Assembly (NCBI GenBank): GCA_049941595.1 | Contig: JBNFNA010000015.1 | Location: forward strand, 1-58,553 | Source: Pasteurella sp049941595 | GTDB taxonomy: Bacteria > Pseudomonadota > Gammaproteobacteria > Enterobacterales > Pasteurellaceae | Direction of reading: 5' to 3' | DNA length: 58,553 nt | In this document: piece after piece, positions 18,818 through 27,440 of the stretch | Position numbering within the stretch: the first letter of the stretch is position 1 | Layout of the letters: every line of letters starts with the position of its first letter | Notes under the pieces: model-generated | What the model was told of the DNA's origin: nothing | The model's input: the letters and a program-made list of their open reading frames with translations, nothing else | Databases searched by the model: none | Position numbers and translations under genes: made by a program

Positions 18818-20677
18818 ATGAAAAATATTCGATATTTTACCCAGAAGTATGTGGATTGGGTGATTCGCCTTGGGCGTTTGCGTTTTTCTTTATTGGGCGT
18901 TGCGATTCTTGCGGTATTGGCTTTGTGTACGCAAGCGTTGTTAAGTTTCTTTATTATAGGGGAAATTAATTGGACGGATATGATCCGTTCTATTGTGTTT
19001 GGGCTGATTTCTGCGCCTTTTGTGATTTATTTTTTCACTGTGTTAGTTGAAAAATTAGAGCGCTCACGCCAAGACTTAAAAAAATTAGTGGATAACTTGC
19101 GTAATGAAGTTTCAGAGCGTGTGCTAGCAGAAAAAAAGTTATCAATAGCCCTTGATAATATTGAAAAAACGAGCCGTGATAAAACGCAACTTATGGCAAC
19201 CATTAGCCACGAATTACGCACGCCACTTAATGGAATTATTGGTTTAAGCCGCATTTTGCTTGATGGTGAATTGACAGATAAGCAACGTGATTATTTAAAA
19301 ACAATTAATATCAGTGCAATTTCATTAGGGCATATTTTCAGCGATATTATTGATTTAGAAAAAATTGATGCACGCCGTATTGAGCTGAACCCAAAAGAAG
19401 TGGAATTGCAGCATTTACTGACAGATATTTCTAATTTTGGCACATTGATGGCAGCGGATAAAAAATTGAATTTTCAGCTAATTGAACGCTCACCACTACC
19501 TATTTGGTTAATGTTAGATTATGCACGAGTAAGCCAAATTTTATGGAATTTGATCGGAAATGCTGTGAAATTTACATCAAAAGGTTGTGTTCAGTTGAAT
19601 GTATCAACGAGTGGAAGTCGTATTTATTTTACTGTTTCGGATACGGGGGTTGGGATACCGCGAGAAGAATTGCATAGAGTGTTTGAAATGTACTATCAAG
19701 TCAAATCGAGCGGACAAAAGCCATTAGGGAGTGGTATTGGACTTGCAGTGTCAAAAACAATTGCGCAATTAATGGGGGGCGATTTAACCGTTGAAAGTGA
19801 GTTGGGGAAAGGGACGAGTTTTACCCTAGTTTTACCTGTAAAAGAAGTCAACAAACCAATTACCAGCCTCAATCAAGTGCCTGAAACGCTATCTATTCTC
19901 CTCGTTGAAGATATTGAAGTGAATGTGGTGGTGGCTAAATCGGTATTAGAAAAACTAGGCTATACTGTTGATGTGGCAATGACGGGGGGAGAAGCCATCG
20001 CGAAATTTAAACAAAATTATTATGATCTCGTGCTGTTGGATATTCAGCTGCCTGATATGCTCGGTTTTGATGTTGCACAAAAATTACGAGAAGGTTATGA
20101 AGAGGGGCTTTACGACTTCTTGCCACCGTTAGTGGCGTTGACTGCGAACGTAATGCAAAGCAAACAAGAATACCAAAGCAAAGGTATGGATGATGTGTTG
20201 CGTAAACCGTTGGCACTTGATGAACTCACGGCTTGTTTAGCTGAATTTTTTGGCGATATGGTGATGCCAATGCCAGTCTCTAAACCGGTGCAAGCAGAAG
20301 TGCAAGAAAGTGTGTTTGATATGGCAATGCTAAATGAATTGATTGATATGCTCAGTGTGAAATTTGTGAAAAATAATGTGCAGTTATTTGAGCAAAAAAT
20401 GCCAGAATATATGAGTGAATTATTAAACACTTACCAAGCATACTTAAGCGATTTTACCCAAAAAGAGCGAGTGCTTTCTGCCGCGCATAAAATGAAAGGT
20501 GCCACAGCATCTATTGGATTAAAACGTATTCAACAAATTGCCGCACAAGCGCAAAATCCTGAACAAGAAGATTGGGAAAATAATATTGGTGATTGGATTA
20601 GCCAAATTGAACACGTTTGGTCGCAAGATGTTGCAGAGTTGCAGACTTGGTTAGAGCGTAAAACTCAACAAAATTAA
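18818..20677 (+). CDS. arcB: Hybrid sensor kinase ArcB (short form without PAS domain)
   Basis: Inner-membrane sensor that signals anoxic or reducing conditions to ArcA. The ATG at 18818 (MKNIRYF) aligns with the E. coli start and gives 619 residues; a TTG 30 bp upstream is unlikely. Two transmembrane helices lie at about 25-48 and 57-78, followed by a short coiled-coil linker. H131 in ISHELRTPLNG is the transmitter histidine. The ATP-binding domain has NLIGNAVKF and GSGIGLAVS. D408 (LLDIQLPDM) is in the receiver and H557 (AAHKMKG) in the HPt domain. The PAS segment of the 778-residue E. coli protein is absent, as in H. influenzae. The linker has no cysteine, so the E. coli thiol switch cannot operate in the same way. 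Confidence 0.96.
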   Translation: MKNIRYFTQKYVDWVIRLGRLRFSLLGVAILAVLALCTQALLSFFIIGEINWTDMIRSIVFGLISAPFVIYFFTVLVEKLERSRQDLKKLVDNLRNEVSERVLAEKKLSIALDNIEKTSRDKTQLMATISHELRTPLNGIIGLSRILLDGELTDKQRDYLKTINISAISLGHIFSDIIDLEKIDARRIELNPKEVELQHLLTDISNFGTLMAADKKLNFQLIERSPLPIWLMLDYARVSQILWNLIGNAVKFTSKGCVQLNVSTSGSRIYFTVSDTGVGIPREELHRVFEMYYQVKSSGQKPLGSGIGLAVSKTIAQLMGGDLTVESELGKGTSFTLVLPVKEVNKPITSLNQVPETLSILLVEDIEVNVVVAKSVLEKLGYTVDVAMTGGEAIAKFKQNYYDLVLLDIQLPDMLGFDVAQKLREGYEEGLYDFLPPLVALTANVMQSKQEYQSKGMDDVLRKPLALDELTACLAEFFGDMVMPMPVSKPVQAEVQESVFDMAMLNELIDMLSVKFVKNNVQLFEQKMPEYMSELLNTYQAYLSDFTQKERVLSAAHKMKGATASIGLKRIQQIAAQAQNPEQEDWENNIGDWISQIEHVWSQDVAELQTWLERKTQQN

Positions 20678-20714
20678 CTGAAAAATTACCGCACTTTTAT
20701 GTGATGACAAAAGG

Positions 20715-20750
20715 AAGAGCCAGAGAACATTATCTGGCTCTTGTTTTTTT
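20715..20750. terminator. Terminator between arcB and the glycosyltransferase
   Basis: AAGAGCCAG and CTGGCTCTT form a perfect stem followed by a run of T on the + strand. It lies between two convergent genes. Confidence 0.92.
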
Positions 20751-20765
20751 TATATTCTTCGAAGA

Positions 20766-21572
20766 TTATTTTAAAAGATCTTCGTTTTTAGCGTGAACCC
20801 ATTTGCCTCGTTTTTTGTCCATATACTGGAAATGTTCGTTGGTAAATGTCCCTTGTGAGCAAGTCAGCTTATCTAAGCGAGAATTTACATCTTTATTTTC
20901 TAACGCTTTAATCAACGTTTTTGGGCCTGTTAATGAGAACACTCCGCCATCAATGCGTTTTTCTTCAATATTATCAATAATGATATCTAACGTTTCTTTT
21001 AAAAATGCATTGCCTTTGGCACTTGCTAAAAAGAAATTGGTATACAAACCACGACGAGTAATGATGACTTCAGTATCTTCTTCATCAATAATACTGTCTA
21101 AATTCCAGACAAGATGTCCATCGATATCCATATAAATTCCACCTTCATTGTAGAGGGTGAAAATACGCCAAAAGTCAGCTTGCGCCGCACCATCAGTTAA
21201 TTTGCTATATGCATTGTATGTGCGTTCATCGGCATTTTCCTTAATGTATTCGGCACGTGCTTCAGTGCTGACATAGCGATATTCATAACTTGGCGATAAT
21301 AAGCGGTTAAATAAATAGTTACAGTAGACTGGTAGGGTTACTTTGTTGCTGTAATTAGTTTGCCAAATCACACGGTTAATTTTGAGATTTTTATTTGATT
21401 GGCTTCTAGCTGGATCGAATTCAGGAATCGTGAAACGTTTACTCGGAAAGAGTGCGTGAAAAGGATAACTTAAGGTTTTGATAATATTACCTAATAAGCG
21501 AGTTGCACCATTGGCAACAAGAATGAGATTTTTATTTTTAACTGGCTTCTGCATTGTGAAGTTCCATTCCAT
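20766..21572 (-). CDS. DXD-motif glycosyltransferase (GT32-like)
   Basis: A 268-residue protein of the type that transfers sugars from nucleotide sugars onto lipooligosaccharide or capsule. Key features are the opening block KINRVIWQTNYSNK, then DGAAQADFWRIFTLYNEGGIYMDID ending in the DXD metal site (D149, D151), split here by key residues. The GGVFSLTGPKTLI segment is also typical of the sugar-binding DXD family. The acceptor and sugar cannot be told from the sequence. A second ATG lies at 21554 (codon 7). No clear RBS is seen before either start. The four tRNA-Val genes lie just upstream on the same strand with no obvious terminator between, so read-through from the tRNA promoter is possible. 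Confidence 0.82.
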   Translation of the reverse strand: MEWNFTMQKPVKNKNLILVANGATRLLGNIIKTLSYPFHALFPSKRFTIPEFDPARSQSNKNLKINRVIWQTNYSNKVTLPVYCNYLFNRLLSPSYEYRYVSTEARAEYIKENADERTYNAYSKLTDGAAQADFWRIFTLYNEGGIYMDIDGHLVWNLDSIIDEEDTEVIITRRGLYTNFFLASAKGNAFLKETLDIIIDNIEEKRIDGGVFSLTGPKTLIKALENKDVNSRLDKLTCSQGTFTNEHFQYMDKKRGKWVHAKNEDLLK

Positions 21573-21664
21573 TGTAATAAAGAATAATGAGCACTACTTT
21601 ATCATTTTATGAATAAAAGAACAAAATGCTTATAGAAGATTTAGATAGATATTTTAAGAAGAAG

Positions 21665-21740
21665 TGGTGGGCGATACCGGTCTCGAACCAGTGACCCCCT
21701 CCTTGTAAGGGAGGTGCTCTCCCAACTGAGCTAATCGCCC
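21665..21740 (-). tRNA. tRNA-Val (anticodon TAC)
   Basis: A 76-nt cloverleaf on the minus strand: acceptor GGGCGAT/ATCGCCC, anticodon arm CTCCCTTACAAGGAG with TAC, T-arm GGTTCGAGACC, encoded CCA. It is identical in sequence to the three copies upstream. Confidence 0.98.
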
Positions 21741-21800
21741 TTCAGATTTGCCTTTCTTAAGAAGAACAGCAAAGTTATGAAGCGTTGTTTTGAGTCTAAG

Positions 21801-21876
21801 TGGTGGGCGATACCGGTCTCGAACCAGTGACCCCCTCCTTGTAAGGGAGGTGCTCTCCCAACTGAGCTAATCGCCC
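21801..21876 (-). tRNA. tRNA-Val (anticodon TAC)
   Basis: Second of four identical minus-strand copies with encoded CCA and TAC anticodon. It is separated from its neighbours by unrelated AT-rich spacers of about 50-60 bp. Confidence 0.98.
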
Positions 21877-21927
21877 ACTTGAGACTTAAAACATTGGGGG
21901 AATTTTATGAAGTGGAACACTTAAAAG

Positions 21928-22003
21928 TGGTGGGCGATACCGGTCTCGAACCAGTGACCCCCTCCTTGTAAGGGAGGTGCTCTCCCAACTGAGCTAATCG
22001 CCC
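21928..22003 (-). tRNA. tRNA-Val (anticodon TAC)
   Basis: Third of four identical minus-strand copies, same 76-nt structure and encoded CCA. Confidence 0.98.
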
Positions 22004-22051
22004 TCATAAAATTCTAAGTTTTACAACATACTAGGACACTTTGTTGAAAAG

Positions 22052-22127
22052 TGGTGGGCGATACCGGTCTCGAACCAGTGACCCCCTCCTTGTAAGGGAG
22101 GTGCTCTCCCAACTGAGCTAATCGCCC
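22052..22127 (-). tRNA. tRNA-Val (anticodon TAC)
   Basis: First-transcribed of the four identical minus-strand copies. The shared promoter should lie in the 183-bp gap that separates it from the divergent gltX. Confidence 0.98.
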
Positions 22128-22310
22128 TGACGTTGTGAGGTGGCATTATAAGTATTAGTTCTTTTCAGTCAACTAATTTTTTCAAAAAAATGTGTGTTTG
22201 TTTTAAAAGTAAGCATTAAATCACAAAAAACATTCGGAATTATGTGAACTCATAGTACAATATGGCACAAATTTTTTCGCAAAAATGAAATATGAAATAA
22301 AGGTTATATT

Positions 22311-23753
22311 ATGAAATTAGAAGCATTATTTGATTTAGACCCGAATGTGAAAGTGCGCACTCGTTTTGCGCCAAGTCCAACGGGCTATTTACACGTAGGT
22401 GGTGCAAGAACCGCATTATATTCTTGGTTATATGCCAAACATCACAAAGGTGAATTTGTATTACGCATTGAAGATACTGACTTAGAGCGCTCAACGCCAG
22501 AAGCCACGGCTGCAATTTTAGAAGGAATGGAGTGGCTAAATTTAGCTTGGGAACACGGCCCTTATTTCCAAACTAAACGTTTCGATCGTTATAACCAAGT
22601 GATCGACCAAATGATCGAACAAGGTTTAGCATATCGTTGCTACTGTTCAAAAGAACGCTTAGAAGATTTACGCAATACACAAGAACAAAATAAACAAAAA
22701 CCACGTTATGACCGCCATTGCTTACACGACCACAATAACACGCCAGAACAACCACACGTAGTGCGTTTCAAAAACCCAACCGAAGGTTCAGTTGTATTTG
22801 AAGATGCCGTGCGTGGTCGCATTGAAATTAGCAACAGCGAATTAGATGATTTAATTATTCGTCGTACTGATGGTTCACCAACCTATAACTTCTGTGTGGT
22901 GGTGGACGACTGGGATATGGGCATTACACACGTTGTGCGTGGTGAAGACCATATCAATAACACACCTCGCCAAATTAATATTTTGAAAGCACTAGGTGCA
23001 CCGATTCCAACTTACGCACACGTTTCAATGATTTTAGGTGATGATGGTCAAAAATTATCAAAACGTCACGGTGCGGTAAGCGTAATGCAATACCGTGATG
23101 ACGGTTATTTACCAGAAGCATTATTAAACTATTTAGTCCGTTTAGGTTGGGGACACGGCGACCAAGAAATTTTCTCTGTTGAAGAAATGATTAACTTATT
23201 TGAGCTTGAAAGCGTAAGTAAATCAGCAAGTGCGTTCAATACAGAAAAATTACTTTGGTTGAACCACCACTATATGCGTGAATTACCTGCTGAATATGTA
23301 GCGAAACATTTAGCGTGGCATTATCAAGATCAAAGCATTGATACTTCAAACGGCCCTGCATTAGAAGACATCGTGAAAATGTTGGCAGAGCGTTGTAAAA
23401 CACTAAAAGAAATGGCTACAGCAAGCCGTTATTTCTTTGAAGAATTCGATAGCTTTGACGAAGCTGCGGTGAAAAAACATTTCAAAGAGGCAGCAGTTGA
23501 GCCACTTGAAAAAGTGAAAGAAAAATTGACCGCACTTGAAAGTTGGGATCTACATAGCACGCACCAAGCAATTGAACAAACTGCAGCAGAGTTAGAGCTG
23601 GGTATGGGCAAAGTGGGTATGCCGTTACGTGTTGCCGTGACTGGTTCTGGTCAATCGCCATCAATGGACGTGACATTAGTAGGCATTGGCAGAGAACGTA
23701 CACTTGCACGTATTCAAAAAGCGATTGATTTTATTAAAAATCAAGCTGCTTAA
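22311..23753 (+). CDS. gltX: Glutamyl-tRNA synthetase
   Basis: Class I synthetase charging tRNA-Glu. FAPSPTGYLHVGGARTA near residues 18-34 holds the HIGH-type motif, and QKLSKRHG near residue 250 is the KMSKS-type motif. The cysteine-containing YRCYCSKERL insert of the zinc region is present around residues 105-114. At 480 residues it has the bacterial length. The ATG at 22311 is preceded by AAAGGTTA. It is divergent from the tRNA-Val cluster and followed by tRNA-Ala. Confidence 0.98.
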   Translation: MKLEALFDLDPNVKVRTRFAPSPTGYLHVGGARTALYSWLYAKHHKGEFVLRIEDTDLERSTPEATAAILEGMEWLNLAWEHGPYFQTKRFDRYNQVIDQMIEQGLAYRCYCSKERLEDLRNTQEQNKQKPRYDRHCLHDHNNTPEQPHVVRFKNPTEGSVVFEDAVRGRIEISNSELDDLIIRRTDGSPTYNFCVVVDDWDMGITHVVRGEDHINNTPRQINILKALGAPIPTYAHVSMILGDDGQKLSKRHGAVSVMQYRDDGYLPEALLNYLVRLGWGHGDQEIFSVEEMINLFELESVSKSASAFNTEKLLWLNHHYMRELPAEYVAKHLAWHYQDQSIDTSNGPALEDIVKMLAERCKTLKEMATASRYFFEEFDSFDEAAVKKHFKEAAVEPLEKVKEKLTALESWDLHSTHQAIEQTAAELELGMGKVGMPLRVAVTGSGQSPSMDVTLVGIGRERTLARIQKAIDFIKNQAA

Positions 23754-23800
23754 TATTTGAACTTGTGGCGTAATATCATTAATTTGATGTTGACAGCTAG

Positions 23801-23828
23801 CGTGGCGGAATTTATCATTACCGCCACG
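23801..23828 (+). terminator. GC-rich hairpin after gltX
   Basis: CGTGGCGG and CCGCCACG form a perfect 8-bp stem around a 12-nt AT loop, in front of tRNA-Ala. There is no T-run, so it may be a processing or pausing hairpin and not a classic terminator. Confidence 0.4.
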
Positions 23829-23840
23829 ACATTTCTAATA

Positions 23841-23917
<77 letters not shown>

Positions 23918-24203
23918 TCTTTTTAAGCCTTAATTTGTGATTTAAAGCTTATTCTTTGTTATTTCTGAAAATAAATTACCATTCATTTAGAAAAGCCTGT
24001 ATAATAAGTAAGTTTTATTTTCTGCATTAGCGTGCGGCTATCAAAAGTAATTTTTCTTTTTTGAACAAGTTTTGAACAAAAAATACGGTAGAAAAAAGAT
24101 TATTTTTGCTAGTCGCAATTTGGAAAATAAAACAACATTTTAATTCTTAAGTTAATGAATTATTTATGATTTATTGACTTGATTCATTTAAAAGGAAAAC
24201 ATT

Positions 24204-26351
24204 GTGAATCCAATTGTAAAACAATTCAAATATGGTCAACATACCGTAACTTTAGAAACTGGTGCTATCGCACGTCAAGCAACAGCAGCAGTAATGGCTA
24301 GTATGGATGACACTACTGTTTTTGTAACAGTAGTTGCCAAAAAAGACGTGAAAGAAGGTCAAGACTTTTTCCCATTAACAGTTAACTATCAAGAGCGTAC
24401 TTACGCAGCGGGTCGTATCCCAGGTGGTTTCTTCAAACGTGAAGGCCGTCCATCTGAAGGTGAAACCTTAATCGCACGTTTAATAGACCGTCCAATCCGC
24501 CCACTTTTCCCAGAAGGTTTCTATAACGAAATCCAAATCGTTGCAACAGTGGTTTCTGTTAACCCACAAATCTGCCCTGACTTAGTAGCGATGATTGGTG
24601 CATCAGCAGCACTTTCATTATCAGGCGTGCCATTTAATGGCCCAATCGGTGCTGCACGTGTTGGTTTTATTGATAACCAATTCGTCCTTAACCCAACAAT
24701 GAACGAACAAAAACAAAGCCGTTTAGATTTAGTGGTTGCAGGTACAGATAAAGCGGTATTAATGGTTGAATCTGAAGCTGACGTGTTAACTGAAGAACAA
24801 ATGTTAGCTGCGGTTGTATTTGGTCACCAGCAACAACAAGTTGTGATCGAAGCAATCAAAGAATTTACAGCTGAAGCGGGCAAACCACGTTGGGATTGGG
24901 TTGCACCAGAGCCAAATACAGCACTAATTGAGAAAGTTAAAGCAATCGCTGAAGCGCGTTTAGGCGAAGCATATCGCATTACTGAAAAACAATCTCGCTA
25001 TGAGCAAATCGATGTAATCAAAGCTGATGTGATCGCACAAATCACTGCTGAAGTTGCAGAAGGCGAAGAAGTCAGCGAAGGTAAAATTATTGATATTTTC
25101 ACCGCACTTGAAAGCCAAATCGTGCGTGGTCGTATCTTAAATGGCGAACCTCGTATTGATGGCCGTACAGTGGATACCGTACGTGCATTAGATATTTGCA
25201 CTGGTGTATTACCACGTACTCACGGTTCTGCAATTTTCACTCGTGGTGAAACCCAAGCATTAGCAGTAGCGACTTTAGGTACTGAGCGTGATGCACAAAT
25301 TATTGATGAATTAACAGGTGAACGTTCAGATCACTTCTTATTCCACTACAATTTCCCTCCATATTCTGTGGGTGAAACGGGTATGATCGGTTCACCAAAA
25401 CGTCGTGAAATCGGTCACGGTCGTTTAGCAAAACGCGGTGTGGCTGCGGTAATGCCAACATTGGCTGAGTTTCCATACGTGGTACGTGTTGTATCTGAAA
25501 TCACTGAATCAAATGGTTCTTCTTCTATGGCATCAGTTTGTGGTGCGTCATTAGCATTAATGGATGCTGGTGTACCAATTAAAGCAGCCGTGGCGGGTAT
25601 CGCAATGGGCTTAGTGAAAGAAGATGAAAAGTTCGTAGTACTTTCAGACATCTTAGGTGATGAAGACCACTTAGGTGATATGGACTTTAAAGTTGCAGGA
25701 ACACGTCAAGGCGTGACCGCACTTCAAATGGACATCAAAATTGAAGGTATCACAGCAGAAATTATGCAAATTGCATTGAACCAAGCAAAAAGCGCGCGTT
25801 TACACATTTTAGGTGTAATGGAACAAGCAATTCCTGCACCTCGTGCAGATATTTCTGACTTTGCTCCACGTATTTACACAATGAAGATCGATCCTAAGAA
25901 AATCAAAGATGTTATCGGTAAAGGTGGTGCAACAATTCGTGCATTAACTGAAGAAACTGGCACTTCAATCGATATTGATGATGACGGTACAGTGAAAATT
26001 GCAGCTGTAGATGCAAATTCAGCAAAAGATGTAATGGCACGTATTGAAGACATTACTGCTGAAGTTGAAGCGGGTGCTGTATACAAAGGTAAAGTAACAC
26101 GTTTAGCTGACTTTGGTGCGTTCGTTTCTATCGTGGGCAACAAAGAAGGCTTAGTTCACATTTCGCAAATCGCAGAAGAGCGTGTTGAGAAAGTGAGTGA
26201 CTACCTTGCAGTTGGTCAAGAAGTCACTGTGAAAGTGGTAGAAATCGATCGTCAAGGTCGTATCCGCTTAACAATGAAAGAGATTGCGCCAAAACAGGAG
26301 CAAGCTACTGAAGTTGCAGAAGATGCAGCAGTAGCAGAAGAACAGGCGTAG
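24204..26351 (+). CDS. pnp: Polyribonucleotide nucleotidyltransferase (PNPase)
   Basis: Phosphorolytic 3'-5' exoribonuclease of the RNA degradosome. At 715 residues it has two RNase PH-like domains (active core with GEGETL-type FKREGRPSEGETL and the second with TRGETQALAVATLG). A KH domain follows (IKDVIGKGGATIR, about residue 570) and then an S1 domain (YKGKVTRLADFGAFV, about 630). Translation starts at GTG (24204-24206) with AAAGGAAAA upstream; no ATG lies in a suitable place. The 286-bp AT-rich leader after tRNA-Ala is where autoregulatory RNase III/PNPase control acts in relatives, but I could not draw a convincing stem. A strong terminator follows. Confidence 0.97.
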   Translation: MNPIVKQFKYGQHTVTLETGAIARQATAAVMASMDDTTVFVTVVAKKDVKEGQDFFPLTVNYQERTYAAGRIPGGFFKREGRPSEGETLIARLIDRPIRPLFPEGFYNEIQIVATVVSVNPQICPDLVAMIGASAALSLSGVPFNGPIGAARVGFIDNQFVLNPTMNEQKQSRLDLVVAGTDKAVLMVESEADVLTEEQMLAAVVFGHQQQQVVIEAIKEFTAEAGKPRWDWVAPEPNTALIEKVKAIAEARLGEAYRITEKQSRYEQIDVIKADVIAQITAEVAEGEEVSEGKIIDIFTALESQIVRGRILNGEPRIDGRTVDTVRALDICTGVLPRTHGSAIFTRGETQALAVATLGTERDAQIIDELTGERSDHFLFHYNFPPYSVGETGMIGSPKRREIGHGRLAKRGVAAVMPTLAEFPYVVRVVSEITESNGSSSMASVCGASLALMDAGVPIKAAVAGIAMGLVKEDEKFVVLSDILGDEDHLGDMDFKVAGTRQGVTALQMDIKIEGITAEIMQIALNQAKSARLHILGVMEQAIPAPRADISDFAPRIYTMKIDPKKIKDVIGKGGATIRALTEETGTSIDIDDDGTVKIAAVDANSAKDVMARIEDITAEVEAGAVYKGKVTRLADFGAFVSIVGNKEGLVHISQIAEERVEKVSDYLAVGQEVTVKVVEIDRQGRIRLTMKEIAPKQEQATEVAEDAAVAEEQA

Positions 26352-26363
26352 TTCTAGAGAGAG

Positions 26364-26398
26364 TTACAGTACTCAATGATTGAGTACTGTAATTTTTT
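26364..26398 (+). terminator. pnp terminator
   Basis: TTACAGTACTCAAT and ATTGAGTACTGTAA form a perfect 14-bp palindromic stem followed by a run of six T. Confidence 0.93.
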
Positions 26399-26439
26399 AC
26401 TCTGACAAGCACAAGACTGTGCTTTAAGGCTATTCTGAG

Positions 26440-27339
26440 ATGACACAACGTCAAAAGTTGTTTAGTTTCATTGTATTTTTACCTTGTTTGATTTTATGTC
26501 TTACAAGTTGTGTGAATTCTAATCACGCTTTTATGAAAGATAATAAAATTATGATGGGGGAAATGAGTCCTAATGATCATCTCGATCACGAAATGATGAT
26601 TGCTCAGATTAGTGATGTTTTACTTGTCAGTAAGTTGAAAACAGAAGAACGTGCGATTTTACATTTTGAGCGCGGTGTACTTTACGATAGCTTGGGTCTA
26701 TGGACTTTAGCGCGTCTTAATTTTCAACAAGCATTAGCGTTGTATCCTAAATTAGCGGCAGCGTTTAATTATTTAGGCTTATATTTATTACTAGAACAAG
26801 ATTATGAAACCGCATTGGAAGCCTTCAATATGGTTTTTGAACTTGATCCAAAGTATGAATATGCTTTTCTCAATCGAGGATTGAACTTTCATTACGTTGA
26901 ACGTTATGAATTAGCTCATCAGGATTTTCTTCAATTTTATCAATTAGATAAATCAGATCCTTATCGTGTTTTATGGTTATATTTAAATGAGCTAAAACGT
27001 AATCCACAAGAGGCTCAGCAAAATTTAGCTTTGCGTGCTAACTTGCTGAGCAATGAATTGTGGGGTACGTATATTGTTCAATATTATTTGGGAAACTTGT
27101 CAGTCGAAGAATTGTTAACTAAAGCACAACAATTTGCGCAATCGACTTCAGCAAAAAGTGCTGAAATTTTGACTGAAACTTATTTTTATCTAGCAAAACA
27201 ACAACTCAATTTAGGTCAAGTTGATAAAGCGGAAACGCTATTTAAACTGGCCGTCGCAAACCAAGTGTATAACTTCGTTGAGTATCGTTTTGCGTTGTTT
27301 GAACTAATGAAATTGAAGCAAGGTTCAAACCAAAAATAG
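26440..27339 (+). CDS. nlpI: NlpI-like TPR lipoprotein
   Basis: Outer-membrane lipoprotein that in E. coli acts as an adaptor for peptidoglycan hydrolases and the Prc protease. The signal peptide ends in the lipobox LTSC with Cys24 as the lipidated residue. The mature part is made of tetratricopeptide repeats, for example LGLWTLARLNFQQALALYPKLA and YETALEAFNMVFELDPKYEYA, cut here by key residues. At 299 residues it matches NlpI. It lies between pnp and deaD, the order known from Enterobacteriaceae and Pasteurellaceae. The RBS is weak. Confidence 0.93.
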   Translation: MTQRQKLFSFIVFLPCLILCLTSCVNSNHAFMKDNKIMMGEMSPNDHLDHEMMIAQISDVLLVSKLKTEERAILHFERGVLYDSLGLWTLARLNFQQALALYPKLAAAFNYLGLYLLLEQDYETALEAFNMVFELDPKYEYAFLNRGLNFHYVERYELAHQDFLQFYQLDKSDPYRVLWLYLNELKRNPQEAQQNLALRANLLSNELWGTYIVQYYLGNLSVEELLTKAQQFAQSTSAKSAEILTETYFYLAKQQLNLGQVDKAETLFKLAVANQVYNFVEYRFALFELMKLKQGSNQK

Positions 27340-27393
27340 CGTGACGCGCTATTGGCTGTTGTAAAACGTGCAGACGAACAACATAATTACACT

Positions 27394-27421
27394 AGCTCAC
27401 CGCTTAGTGAGCTTTTCTTTT
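27394..27421 (+). terminator. nlpI terminator
   Basis: GCTCAC and GTGAGC pair around CGCTTA and are followed by TTTTCTTTTTT, just before the deaD RBS region. Confidence 0.75.
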
Positions 27422-27440
27422 TTACCTTAGAGTATTTTTA

